From the NCBI RefSeq assembly GCF_000717185.1, contig NZ_JNYE01000051.1:1-64000 (forward strand): DNA of 64,000 nt. The letters run 5' to 3'. Source of the DNA: Kitasatospora phosalacinea. GTDB lineage: Bacteria > Actinomycetota > Actinomycetes > Streptomycetales > Streptomycetaceae. How positions within the stretch are numbered: position 1 is the first letter of the stretch; each line of letters begins with the position of its first letter. Under the pieces are notes generated by a model, which did not search any database, had not been told where the DNA came from, and was given only the letters and a program-made list of their open reading frames with translations. The translations under genes were made by a program, and so were the position numbers. Below are positions 55,841 to 64,000 of the stretch, in pieces.

Positions 55841-57199
55841 GTGCACCCGGACTGGGACCTCGCCCACACCCACCTCGACGCCCCCACCGAGCAGTTGCCC
55901 ACCGGCCTCACCGCCACCCCGGACCACTGGAGCGAGCGCCTCCAACGCACCCCGGGCGGACACCTGCTGCGCCCCGACGGCAACGCCATGCTCACCGCCC
56001 TGACCACCGACCGCCCGATGCACCTGCTGCACCTCACCCGCTCCCTGGACGCCATCCGCACCAGCGGCCACCTGCTCGCCTCCACCGGCTGCCTCGCCGC
56101 CGCCCTCTACGGAGCCCCGCTCACCGAACTGCCCGGCGGCGCGCTGCGCCCCCACAACCTCGGCACCCACCTCCTCGACACCCGCCCCGACCTCGACAGC
56201 CGACGCGACAGCACCCCCCTGGTCATCGAAGTCTCCCCCGACCACCCGGCCCCCGGCGCCGGCCTGGACTACCTGCGCCTGGGCGCCGTCCACCTGCGCG
56301 CCTTCGACCGCCACCGCCACGCCCTCACCCCCACCGAGGACCACCAGGTCACCCGGTCCGTCACCGACCGGATCCGCGCCGCCGCACCCCTGCTGGACCT
56401 GATGCTCGCCACCGCCACCGGCCGCATCCGCCCCGACGCCGGGGCGTTCCTCGACCAACTGGCCGCCGCCGTCCCGGTCATGCCCTACCTCGGCTACCTC
56501 TACTTCGAGACCGCCGCCGAGTACCTGATGCTCCACTCCACCAGCACCGCGACGAAGAACCTGGCCGAACTCGGCGAGATGAACAACCACCTCTACAAGC
56601 AGCTCGCCTTCACCGCCGTCGACACCATGGGCACCCTCTTCGACGTCGGCCGCTTCCGCCCCGGCCGCCAACGCTTCCTCGACCTGATCGACGGCATCGA
56701 ACCCGGCCTGTCCCAGCACGCCGCTGCCTTCGTCCACGACCGCCTCTGCCACCGCTTCACCGCCACTGCCCTCACCCCGGCCGCCGACGCCACCGCCTTC
56801 GCCTTCACCGACGCGGACGCCGACGACCTGCGCACCGCGGCCGCCCCGCTGCTCGGCCAACTCCTCTTCCGCGAAGTCCGCCTCCTGGACCGCTACCCCC
56901 AGCTCTACCACCTCTTCGAACAGGAGAAGGCCGCCGAGGCGTGGACCTACTGGAACCGCCGGCGCACCGCCCTGCCCTACAACGCGACCTGCGGGCCCAA
57001 GGGCGAGATCGGCGTCAACCCCGCCAACCCGCACGCCCGGATCACCGTCTGGACCGCCGAACGATGCGTCCGCGGACTGCTCCACCCCACCGAACAGGTC
57101 GCCGCCGTGCCGGCACCCCGACTCGCCCCCTGGGTCTTCACGCCCCTGCGGGACCGCACGGACGAGGAACTGTGGAACAGCCGCCCGGTGCTGGCGTGA
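55841..57199 (+). CDS. Uncharacterised protein with ADP-ribosyltransferase-like N-terminal motif
   Basis: 452 residues from GTG 55841. AGGAG overlaps the stop of the HD gene. Residues about 58-90 read LLHLTRSLDAIRTSGHLLAS then TGCLAAALYG, close to the L-x-H-x-T...I...G-L-L pattern that opens DarT/RNA 2'-phosphotransferase-type folds. The rest is mostly helical (TAAEYLMLHSTSTATKNLAE, GEMNNHLYKQLAFTAVDTMG, FEQEKAAEAWTYWNRRR) without a known domain. No signal peptide or membrane segment. The ART link is my reading of one motif and needs structure comparison. It may act with the HD protein on a nucleotide or nucleic-acid substrate. Confidence 0.6.
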   Translation: MHPDWDLAHTHLDAPTEQLPTGLTATPDHWSERLQRTPGGHLLRPDGNAMLTALTTDRPMHLLHLTRSLDAIRTSGHLLASTGCLAAALYGAPLTELPGGALRPHNLGTHLLDTRPDLDSRRDSTPLVIEVSPDHPAPGAGLDYLRLGAVHLRAFDRHRHALTPTEDHQVTRSVTDRIRAAAPLLDLMLATATGRIRPDAGAFLDQLAAAVPVMPYLGYLYFETAAEYLMLHSTSTATKNLAELGEMNNHLYKQLAFTAVDTMGTLFDVGRFRPGRQRFLDLIDGIEPGLSQHAAAFVHDRLCHRFTATALTPAADATAFAFTDADADDLRTAAAPLLGQLLFREVRLLDRYPQLYHLFEQEKAAEAWTYWNRRRTALPYNATCGPKGEIGVNPANPHARITVWTAERCVRGLLHPTEQVAAVPAPRLAPWVFTPLRDRTDEELWNSRPVLA

Positions 57200-57404
57200 T
57201 CTCCGGGGTTCGCCGCCAGCCCTTGGGCAGCTCTTGAGCCGGAGCGACAACGTGCCTGCCCCTGACCCGGGCTCACCCCTGTCGGATGGCCCGGCCTCCG
57301 GGTCCGGGTGGGTGCGAGCGGGTCCGGACCGGGCCTGGGCAGTCGGTCTCCACGAGGCCGGGGGCCGTTTGAGCAGGTTCCCGGTGGTGCCCGGACGCCC
57401 GAGG

Positions 57405-58021
57405 CTACTTCTTGCGGCCGCCGCCGCTGCCGCCGCGCTTGGGCTGGGCGGTGCGGGCGCCGCCGGTGCGCTGGCCCGGCTTGGGCTTGCCGCCGCCCTT
57501 GCCGGCCTGGGCGGTGCGCTGCTGGGGCTGGGCCTTGGACTTCTTCGTGCCGGACGGGCGGCGCTGCTCCTCGGCGGCGGCGGTGCGGCCGCGGGAGCTG
57601 TTGGCGGTGCGGCCGCGGACGATGCCGATGAACTCCTCGACCAGGTCGGTGGTGGCCTCCTCCGGCCAGGCGAGGGCGACCTGCGACTGCGGGACGTCGA
57701 GAAGACGACCTCCTCGGCGAGGTCGGCGACGGTGACCTCCTCGGCGGCGGCCAGCCAGTGGTCCTTGGGGAACACCACGACGGTGGTCTCGGTGTACAGC
57801 GGGATGGCGCTCAGCACCGTCCGGTCCACCGGCAGCCGGACCAGCCCGGCGTCCGCGCCGCCGGACAGCAGCAGGGCGTGCCCGTCGGCGGGCGCCGACT
57901 GCAGCAGTTCGAGCGGGACGTCCGGCAGCCGCTGCTCCCACACCCGCAGCCACTTGGTGGGCGTCACCCCGGGCACGTACACCAGGCGGAAGGGGGCGGA
58001 GGGCTGCTCGTTGTCGGTCAC
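57405..58021 (-). pseudogene. LysR substrate-binding-domain protein, internally deleted and frameshifted
   Basis: The 5' part (58021 to about 57703) encodes PFRLVYVPGVTPTKWLRVWE and TTVVVFPKDHWLAAAEEV, the start of a LysR-like substrate-binding protein that in Streptomyces lacks its own DNA-binding domain. After VADLAEEVVF the frame shifts by one, and the C-terminal DVPQSQVALAWPEEATTDLV and EEFIGIVRGRTANSSRGR follow directly, so about 70 residues are missing. A lysine/glycine tail (KKSKAQPQQRTAQAGKGGGK) ends at 57405. The C-terminal part is the right copy of the 117-bp repeat. Probably inactive. It is divergent from DUF5997, its usual neighbour. Confidence 0.82.
57585..57701. repeat. 117-bp direct repeat, right copy (LysR 3' fragment)
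   Basis: Counterpart of 51640-51756. It joins the LysR 5' fragment at GACGTCGAG/AAGACG, exactly where the left copy joins the HTH-gene tail. The two copies bound 5.8 kb of accessory genes. Confidence 0.9.
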
Positions 58022-58149
58022 GCGCTCCAGGCTAGCGGTCCGCCGGGGCCCGGCCGGGCAGCGGTCGTGACGGGGCGGGGGCGGCGGTCGGCGGGGCGGG
58101 GGCGGCGGCCGTGAGCTGGGCAGGGGCGCTTTCCCTATACCCTTGTCGC

Positions 58150-58578
58150 ATGACTACGCCCAAGCCCAAGACCTCCCAGACCATGAAGCCCGCGACCGCG
58201 GCCAAGAAGCTGGGGATCTACCTGGCGGCGACCCCCGCCGAGTTCCAGGCGGGCGTCGTCTCCCGCGACGAGCTCAACGCGATGCAGGCCGAGCCCCCGC
58301 AGTGGCTGGCCGACCTGCGGCGCAACGGGCCGCACCCGCGGCAGGTGGTGGCCGCCCGGCTCGGCATCTCGGTCACCGGCCTGAACCGGGCCGGGATCAC
58401 CGAGGCGCTGACCACCGAGCAGATCGACGCGCTGCGCGAGGAGGACCCGGAGTGGCTGCGCCGCGAGCGCGCGCTCCAGGCCGACGTGCGCAAGGAGGCG
58501 CAGCGGGTGCAGACGGCGGCGGAGAAGGCGGCGAAGGTGAAGGCCGAGCGGGCCGCGGGCAAGTCCCGGCGCAAGTGA
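58150..58578 (+). CDS. DUF5997 family protein
   Basis: 142 residues: TMKPATAAKKLGIYLAATPAEFQ, then ELNAMQAEPPQWLADLRRNG, PRQVVAARLGISVTGLNRAG and a lysine/alanine/glutamate-rich coiled-coil tail ending KSRRK. The middle looks like a small helix-turn-helix-type domain, but the family has no known role. TATACC at 58135-58140 lies about 10 bp before ATG 58150 with no ribosome site, so the transcript is probably leaderless. Divergent from the LysR-like pseudogene, its conserved neighbour in related genomes. Confidence 0.85.
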   Translation: MTTPKPKTSQTMKPATAAKKLGIYLAATPAEFQAGVVSRDELNAMQAEPPQWLADLRRNGPHPRQVVAARLGISVTGLNRAGITEALTTEQIDALREEDPEWLRRERALQADVRKEAQRVQTAAEKAAKVKAERAAGKSRRK

Positions 58579-58725
58579 ACGGGTAGCAGGCGGCGGGCGG
58601 CGGGCGGCGGGCGGCGGGCGGCGAGCAGTAAGTAGCACCATCCGATCGTTCCAGGGCCGTTTCCGTGCGTCGGCACTCTTTCGGATGATGTGCGCACGAC
58701 ATGAACGGCGTTGCGGGGTACGGCG

Positions 58726-58742
58726 GCTGACGGTCCGTCAGC
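58726..58742. promoter_or_regulatory. 17-bp palindrome touching the adenosine deaminase start
   Basis: GCTGACGG-T-CCGTCAGC is perfectly symmetric and ends one base before ATG 58743. It takes the place where a ribosome-binding site would be. It could be an operator or a hairpin that controls translation. Confidence 0.5.
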
Positions 58743-60308
58743 ATGGCGATCATGATGTCGCTACGCCGTACCACCTCCGCAGCTCTCGTCGCCTGCACCG
58801 CCCTGCTGCTGCCGCTCGCCCCCGCCGCCGGGGCCGCCGACCGGCCCGGCCCCCGTTCGACCGAGGAGGCCGTCTCCGGCCTGCTGGACGGGATCCGGCA
58901 GGACCCGGCGCGCCTGGACGCCTTCCTGCGGGCGATGCCCAAGGGCGGTGACCTGCACAACCACCTCTCCGGTGCGGTCTCCACCGAGCTGCTGATCCGG
59001 CTGGCCGCGCAGGACGGCCTGTGCATCGACTCGGTGACCCTCGCCTCGGCGACCGGCCCCTGCCAGGGCACCCTGCGTCCGGCCCAGGACGCGCTGGCGG
59101 AGGGCGAGTTCCGCACCCAGGTGATCCGGGCCTGGTCGATGCAGGACTTCACGCCGGGCGCGGAGTCCGGCCACGACCACTTCTTCGCCACCTTCGGCAA
59201 GTTCGGCGAGGCGAGCTGGCGCCACCCGGGCACGATGCTCGCCGAGGTGACCGACACCATGGCGGCGCAGCACCAGAGTTACCTGGAGACCATGCTGACC
59301 CCGTCCTCGGTCGGGGTGGCGGCGCTGGCCGCCGAGGTCGGCTTCGACCCCGACTTCGCGGCGCTGCGGCAGAAGCTGCTGGCCGGGGGCCGGATGCAGG
59401 CGCTGGTGGACGGGGCCCGCACCGACCTGGACACCGCGATGGCCGAGTACCAGGCCACCGAGCAGTGCGGCACCGCGCAGGCCCGGCCGGGCTGTTCGGT
59501 GACGGTGCGGATCCAGTCCCAGGCGTCCCGGGCGTCCACCCCGGCGCGGGTGTTCGCGCAGTTGCTGCTGGGGATGGAACTCGCCTCCCAGGACGGGCGG
59601 TTCGTCGCGGTGAACCTGGTGCAGCCGGAGGACTACCAGTCCTCGCTGGACAACTACCAGCTCCAGATGGAGATGCTGGACTTCCTGCGTCCGCTCTACC
59701 CGGAGGCCCACATCACCCTGCACGCGGGCGAGTTGGTGCCCGGGCTGGTGAAGCCGTCGGACCTGGCCTTCCACATCCGGCAGGCCGTGCTGACCGGCCA
59801 CGCCGAGCGGATCGGGCACGGCGTGGACGTCACCCACGAGGACGACTCGGCGGAGCTGCTGCGCACCCTGGCCGAGCGCAAGGTGCTGGTCGAGGTGCCG
59901 CTGACCTCCAACGCGCAGATCCTCCAGGTGGAGGGGCAGGAGCACCCGTTCCCGCTGTACCGCAAGTACGGGGTGCCGACGGCGCTTGCCACCGACGACC
60001 CGGGGGTGGAGCGGATCGACATCACCCACGAGTACGTGCGGGCGGCGCGGACCTACGGCCTGAGCTACCCCGAGCTGAAGGACCTGGCGCGCAACTCGCT
60101 GGAGTACGGCTTCGTGGCGGGCCGCAGCCTGTGGCGGGACCGCGACGGCTTCAAGCCGGTGCCGGAGTGCCAGGGGCGGACGCTGGGGTCGGCGAACCCG
60201 ACGCCGAAGTGCGCGGCGCTGCTGGCGGCCAGCCCGAAGGCGGCGCTGGAGTGGAAGCAGGAGGGGGCGTTCCGGGCCTTCGAGGCTTCGGTGCTGCACC
60301 TGAAGTAG
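58743..60308 (+). CDS. Secreted adenosine deaminase (ADGF/ADA2-like)
   Basis: 521 residues. The signal peptide (about 1-32) is SLRRTTSAALVACTALLLPL then APAAGAADR. The amidohydrolase site is complete: GGDLHNHLSGA (metal His pair), ITLHAGELVPG, RIGHGVDVTHED and TALATDDPGVERIDI. It turns extracellular adenosine into inosine and ammonia. Length beyond the usual 340 fits the secreted growth-factor-like subgroup. Starts at 58752 or 58755 (MMSLRRTT) are also possible. A palindrome abuts the first ATG. Stand-alone gene with its own terminator. Confidence 0.93.
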   Translation: MAIMMSLRRTTSAALVACTALLLPLAPAAGAADRPGPRSTEEAVSGLLDGIRQDPARLDAFLRAMPKGGDLHNHLSGAVSTELLIRLAAQDGLCIDSVTLASATGPCQGTLRPAQDALAEGEFRTQVIRAWSMQDFTPGAESGHDHFFATFGKFGEASWRHPGTMLAEVTDTMAAQHQSYLETMLTPSSVGVAALAAEVGFDPDFAALRQKLLAGGRMQALVDGARTDLDTAMAEYQATEQCGTAQARPGCSVTVRIQSQASRASTPARVFAQLLLGMELASQDGRFVAVNLVQPEDYQSSLDNYQLQMEMLDFLRPLYPEAHITLHAGELVPGLVKPSDLAFHIRQAVLTGHAERIGHGVDVTHEDDSAELLRTLAERKVLVEVPLTSNAQILQVEGQEHPFPLYRKYGVPTALATDDPGVERIDITHEYVRAARTYGLSYPELKDLARNSLEYGFVAGRSLWRDRDGFKPVPECQGRTLGSANPTPKCAALLAASPKAALEWKQEGAFRAFEASVLHLK

Positions 60309-60327
60309 CTTGATGGGCGGACGAGTT

Positions 60328-60363
60328 GACGGCCCGTCGGGGATGATTCCCCGGCGGGCCGTC
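60328..60363. terminator. Terminator between adenosine deaminase and TPR genes
   Basis: GACGGCCCG and CGGGCCGTC (9 bp), extended by CGGGG/CCCCG across a wobble pair, loop ATGATT. Lies between two convergent genes (stops 60308 and 60381). Confidence 0.85.
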
Positions 60364-60380
60364 GTCGTGCCGCGGGCGGG

Positions 60381-63356
60381 TCAGTGGCGGGTGAGGCGGG
60401 CGCGGAGTTCGACCAGCGGCTCGGCGGCCTCGGGGGCCCCGGCGTCGCGGAACATCGCGACGGCGGCGTCCAGGCGGGCCCGGGCGGCATCGGGGCGGTC
60501 GAGGCGGTTGGCCTCCAGCAGGGCGGCGACCCGGATCGACTCGGCCCGCCCGTGGTGGGCGCCGGGGCCGTAGGCGGCGAACGCGGCGACGGCCCGCTCC
60601 ATCTCGGCGAGGGCCTCCTCGTTGCGGTCCAGGCTGCTCAGGGTGCGGGCCCGGGTGTCGTGCAGGGTGCCGTCGGGGCAGCCGCTGCTGAAGTCCTGGC
60701 CCTCGCGTTCGGCGGTGCGCGCCACTTCGGCGGCCTCGTCGATCCGGGCCAGGGCCTGTTCGGCGGCCTCGGGGTGGTCGGGGCCGTGCCGGTCGGCGGT
60801 GTGGCGGGCCTGGCGCAGCAGCATGTCGAAGACGGCGTCGGCGTGCGGGGCGGTGCGGTGGCTGTCGAGGGCGCGCTGCCGGGCCAGGTCGGCGGCGGGC
60901 CACTGCTCGGCGGAGGCGAGGGCGGCGGCGGCCTCGGCGGCGACCATGGTGAGGATGTGCTTCTCGTCGAACTCGGCGACCCGGTCGGCGAGCAGCAGGT
61001 ACTCCTCGGCGGCGGCCCGGGGTTCGCCGATCTCGCGCAGGCCGCGGGCCAGGGTCAGCCGGGCCTGGGCCTGCTCGCGGACGTCGAGTTCGGCGAAGCC
61101 GGGCTCCAGCAGCACGGACTCCAGGACGGCGACGCCGTCGTCGGCGCGGTCGGCGCTGCACAGCGCCTGGCCGAGCATGATGCGCGCGGAGGCGGCGGCG
61201 TCGGCCTCGCCGAGCCGGTCGTAGCGGGCGGCGGACTCGGTGAACGCGGCCGCCGCCTCGGCGGGGCGCCCCAGGCCGAGGTAGGTGCGGCCGAGGCCGT
61301 CGTGCACCCGGGCGGCGCCGGTGGAGCGGTCGCCGTACTGGGCGACCACGGCGGCGGCCCGCCGGAGGTACTCCTCGGCCTTCGCCAGGTCGCCGTCGTA
61401 CATGGCGAGTTCGCCGCGCTGGCCGTGGACGTGGGCGAGCCGCCAGGGGGCGGCGGCCCGTTCGACCAGTTGCTCGGCCTCGGTGATCATCCGGTCGGCC
61501 TCGGCGGCGGCGTTGCCGCCCGGCTGGTGGCGGCCGGCCAGGAAGCGGGCCCGGGCGCCCAGCAGGCGGGCGTTGGCCTGGCGGTGCGGGAGGCCGTGCC
61601 GGGCCGCCTCGGTGTAGAGCCGTTCGAGGGTGGCCTCGGCCTCGGCGAGGGCGGCCGGGTCGGGGCCGGGGCCGTCGGGGCCGCCCTCGGCGGCGGCCGC
61701 GAAGACGGCGCGCATCTCGGCGTTGGCCTGGAGTTGCAGCACGGCGACCAGTTCGCGGCCGCCGAACGGGACGTCGGCGGCGGCGAGTTCGGCGAGCCGG
61801 TCGCGGATGTCGTGGATCAGCGGGAGGTCTCCGGGCTGGTCGTCGTCGGGACCGGCCTGGCGGGCCCGGGCGCCGAGGGCGCGGGCGGTCAGCCCGGCCT
61901 GCTCGAACAGTTCGGCGGCCTCGGCGTACAGCGCGTTGCTCTCGGCGTCGGGGAGCCGCTCGTCGAAGGCGCGCTCCAGGGCGAGTTCGGCCCGGAGCTG
62001 GGCCAGCGGGCCGAGGCCGGTCTGCTCGGCGTCCTCGGGGTGGCGGTGCTCGGGGGCCTCGATCAGGGCGCCGATCCGGTTCCAGTGCAGGAGCGCGTCG
62101 GGGTGGTTGGTGTGGCTCAACTCGCGTGCTTTGGCGACGAGTTCGACCAGGTCGACGGGCTCGTCCGGGGTGCCGGACGGGGCCGCGGCGGGGGCCGGGA
62201 GCGGCTGCGGGGCGCCGGTGGCGGTGGCGGGGCCGGTGGCGGTGGCGGGGCCGGTGGCGCGCAGGCCCAGCGGCATCGGCTCGGCGAACAGCGGGGTGCG
62301 GGCCAGCCGGGCGCGGCGGGCCGCGCCGACCGCCGGGGTGCCGTTGCGGGCGTCGAAGCGGGCCGCCAACTCGTCGCCCTCGGTGCACAGTTCGGCGTGC
62401 AGCCGGGCGGCGGTGCGGTGCTCGCCGGGCGGCCCGGCCACCGGCACGTCGCCGTGGCCGTCCTCGACCAGGCGGCCGAGCAGGAGTTGGGCGCCGGTGA
62501 GGAAGTGCAGCCGGGAGAGCGGGTCGCCGTGCCGGTCGAAGAGGTCCCGGTTCTCGGCGAGGATCTCCAGGCCGCGCGGCTCGTTGCGGGTGAGCGCGCA
62601 GAACTCCAGGTGCAGGCCGATCGCCCGGGCGGCGCCGGAGCGGCCGCGGGCCCAGCGGTAGCCGGTCAGGTGCGCGGAGCGGGCCTCCTCGACCCGGCCG
62701 GTGCGCAGCAGCGGCAGCAGGGCGAGGGCCCGGCTGACGTGCGGCTCCTCGGAGCAGGAGCGCTCGCCGGAGAACACCGGCTGCCAGACCTCCAGGGCCC
62801 GTTCGTCGTCCCCGAGGTCGACGAAGTGCAGGGCCTGGTCGCGCAGTTCGCAGGCGTGGCAGTCGCTGTAGCGGGAGCGCCAGCGGGTCGCCCAGAGCTC
62901 GAAGGCGTCCGGCACGCCCTCGCCGGTGTGCGCGGCGAGCCGGTACTGCCGGGCGTAGTAGGGCTGGAGGTCGTGGCCCCGGTCGAGGTAGTGGGTGCGC
63001 AGTTCGCCGTGCCAGCGGCGGACCGCCTCCAGCGGCACCTCGGGGACGCTGAGCAGCGCGGCGGCGACCCACTTGTAGCGCCAGTCGGTGGCGTGGTTCT
63101 CCCAGTCGCCGAAGCTGTCGGGGTGCTCCTTGCGGAGCTTGGCGATCCGGGCGAAGGCCACCGGCAGCTTGCGCTGCTCGGCGTCGTACTCGTACGCCTC
63201 GGTCAGCTCCAGCAGGGCGACGGCGAGCAGCTCGGGGTCGTCGAACTGCTCGGCGGCGTCGACGAGTTCCTCGGCGGTGACGGTGCGCGGGCGGCCGTAC
63301 GGGAGCTGGTCGTTGGCGCGCAGCGCGGCGCGGACGGCGTCGATGGTGTCGAGCAT
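60381..63356 (-). CDS. Large TPR-repeat protein coupled to HSP90
   Basis: 991 residues from ATG 63356, which overlaps the HSP90 stop by one base (TGATG). Almost all helical: the N-terminal third has FDDPELLAVALLELTEAYEY and DWRYKWVAAALLSVPEVPLE. From about residue 560 come TPR units (ANARLLGARARFLAGRHQPG, HDGLGRTYLGLGRPAEAAAA, LARGLREIGEPRAAAEEYLL). A repeat ATGPATATGPATATG occurs at about 360 from a short DNA duplication. TPR proteins often dock chaperones. The overlap with the HSP90 gene suggests a bacterial co-chaperone, an inference. Single-gene function unknown. Confidence 0.8.
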   Translation of the reverse strand: MLDTIDAVRAALRANDQLPYGRPRTVTAEELVDAAEQFDDPELLAVALLELTEAYEYDAEQRKLPVAFARIAKLRKEHPDSFGDWENHATDWRYKWVAAALLSVPEVPLEAVRRWHGELRTHYLDRGHDLQPYYARQYRLAAHTGEGVPDAFELWATRWRSRYSDCHACELRDQALHFVDLGDDERALEVWQPVFSGERSCSEEPHVSRALALLPLLRTGRVEEARSAHLTGYRWARGRSGAARAIGLHLEFCALTRNEPRGLEILAENRDLFDRHGDPLSRLHFLTGAQLLLGRLVEDGHGDVPVAGPPGEHRTAARLHAELCTEGDELAARFDARNGTPAVGAARRARLARTPLFAEPMPLGLRATGPATATGPATATGAPQPLPAPAAAPSGTPDEPVDLVELVAKARELSHTNHPDALLHWNRIGALIEAPEHRHPEDAEQTGLGPLAQLRAELALERAFDERLPDAESNALYAEAAELFEQAGLTARALGARARQAGPDDDQPGDLPLIHDIRDRLAELAAADVPFGGRELVAVLQLQANAEMRAVFAAAAEGGPDGPGPDPAALAEAEATLERLYTEAARHGLPHRQANARLLGARARFLAGRHQPGGNAAAEADRMITEAEQLVERAAAPWRLAHVHGQRGELAMYDGDLAKAEEYLRRAAAVVAQYGDRSTGAARVHDGLGRTYLGLGRPAEAAAAFTESAARYDRLGEADAAASARIMLGQALCSADRADDGVAVLESVLLEPGFAELDVREQAQARLTLARGLREIGEPRAAAEEYLLLADRVAEFDEKHILTMVAAEAAAALASAEQWPAADLARQRALDSHRTAPHADAVFDMLLRQARHTADRHGPDHPEAAEQALARIDEAAEVARTAEREGQDFSSGCPDGTLHDTRARTLSSLDRNEEALAEMERAVAAFAAYGPGAHHGRAESIRVAALLEANRLDRPDAARARLDAAVAMFRDAGAPEAAEPLVELRARLTRH

Positions 63357-64000
63357 CACGACTCCTGGGGCGGCGTGGCGGGCGGGTTCGGCGCGGTGGC
63401 GTCCTGCGGCGCGGTGGCGTCCTGCGGCGCGGCGGCGTCCTGCGGGGCGGCGGGGCCGTGGCCGGGTGCGGCGGGCTCGTGGCCGAGCGTGGCGTGGTCG
63501 AGCAGGGCCAGGAAGGAGCGGTTCAGCAGCGCGGACTCGCTGGCCTTGAGCGGGCGGCGGGTGAGCAGCAGGGCCTGGCCGTACAGCGCCTCGACGGTGG
63601 TGATCGCCAGCTCGCGCTGCCGGATCCCGGCGGCCCGGCGCACCAGCGGGTTGAGGTGGTTGAGGACGAGTTGGGCGCGGGGCGCGGAGCTGCCCAGCGA
63701 GCCGAGGATGTCGGCCCACAACCCGTCGGCCTGGTCGGCGAGTTGGGTGCGGGTGCGCTCGTGCCGGGCCTCCCGGTCGTCGAGCAGCAGGGCCGGGGAG
63801 CTGCTGGGGTGGAAGGTGCGCAGGGCGACGTCGCAGTCGAAGCGGCCGAGGACCTCGCGGGCGGTGGCGAGGAACGCGGCGGCGGCCAGTTCGGTGGCCG
63901 GGTCGACGTTGTCGAGGTGCGCGGTGACGGTGGCCGGGTCGAGGTCGGCGACGGTGGTGCCGGTGCGGATCTCGGGCAGCCGGTGCACCAGGTCACGGTC
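63356..64000 (-). CDS. HSP90-family protein, C-terminal part (cut by window edge)
   Basis: About 215 C-terminal residues are seen. LRTFHPSSSPALLLDDREAR, RAQLVLNHLNPLVRRAAGIR and TTVEALYGQALLLTRRPLKA with LLNRSFLALLDHA resemble the end of actinobacterial HSP90 (HtpG-like) proteins. The ATPase domain would lie beyond the window. The tail is a repeat of AAPQDATAPQDATAP from DNA duplication. Its stop overlaps the start of the TPR gene, so the pair is translated together. Confidence 0.75.
   Translation of the reverse strand, partial: DRDLVHRLPEIRTGTTVADLDPATVTAHLDNVDPATELAAAAFLATAREVLGRFDCDVALRTFHPSSSPALLLDDREARHERTRTQLADQADGLWADILGSLGSSAPRAQLVLNHLNPLVRRAAGIRQRELAITTVEALYGQALLLTRRPLKASESALLNRSFLALLDHATLGHEPAAPGHGPAAPQDAAAPQDATAPQDATAPNPPATPPQES

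Noticed and set aside
51757..57584. Integrative element with integrase
   Set aside because: No recombinase, relaxase or replication gene is found inside. Called only an accessory block with direct repeats.
55025..58021. 998-codon minus-strand frame starting at the LysR-like gene
   Set aside because: Only its first 107 codons are LysR-like. The rest is antisense to the HD and ART-like genes after a frameshift.

Overview
The window is a high-GC (about 74%) actinobacterial chromosome segment. Gene content points to Streptomycetaceae (Streptomyces or Kitasatospora): streptogrisin-type protease, DUF5997 beside a LysR substrate-domain gene, secreted adenosine deaminase, an intradiol dioxygenase fused to a chitin/cellulose-binding module, and a Pls/PosA-type peptide synthetase. 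No rRNA, tRNA, CRISPR array or prophage was seen.

Layout. 0-10 kb: regulators (AraC, LacI remnant, TrmB/LuxR-like, Lrp, PadR) around small metabolic units: an alpha-hydroxy-acid oxidase, a PLP trans-sulfuration enzyme facing its Lrp regulator, and an LLM flavin monooxygenase/FMN reductase/GNAT operon facing PadR. 10-17.5 kb: secreted serine protease, 2,4-dienoyl-CoA reductase, S4 RNA-binding protein, and a BioF2/FemAB-like acyltransferase coupled to a polysaccharide deacetylase. 17.6-25 kb: ClpC-like ATPase, a stress-type group (small membrane protein, PRC-barrel/DUF2382 protein with collagen-like linker, acidic protein), DUF2252 and dihydrolipoyl dehydrogenase. 25-26.3 kb: IS605-type element with only an intact TnpB and a probable omega-RNA. 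It ends exactly at the stop codon of an M1 metallopeptidase gene. 26.3-31.6 kb: that peptidase and, translationally coupled upstream, a 1271-residue Pls/PosA synthetase (A-T-six TM with beta-helix-like soluble domains) whose by-eye specificity code looks lysine-like. This is the most interesting locus: a putative non-alpha poly-amino-acid (epsilon-polylysine-like) system.

31.9-44.6 kb: KimA-like APC transporter, DUF421, an MFS-SpoIIE phosphatase fusion followed by a degenerate repeat array, VOC protein, class V aminotransferase, a signal-peptidase-like protein lacking both catalytic residues, a serpin, the dioxygenase-CBM fusion and an AraC regulator. 44.6-50.4 kb: a Leloir galactose cluster (DeoR regulator, galK, galT, pgm) with matching TGTT-type direct repeats before galK and galT.

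50.6-58 kb: a MerR regulator, then a 5.8-kb accessory block bounded by two 117-bp direct repeats (115/117 identical by eye) derived from the 3' end of a LysR-like gene. Inside lie an HTH regulator, a broken epimerase, a GT2 glycosyltransferase, and a tight two-gene unit of an HD-domain protein and a 452-residue protein with an ADP-ribosyltransferase-like motif. The LysR-like gene itself is broken at the right edge. 58-64 kb: DUF5997, secreted adenosine deaminase, a large TPR protein and the C-terminus of an HSP90 homologue running off the window.
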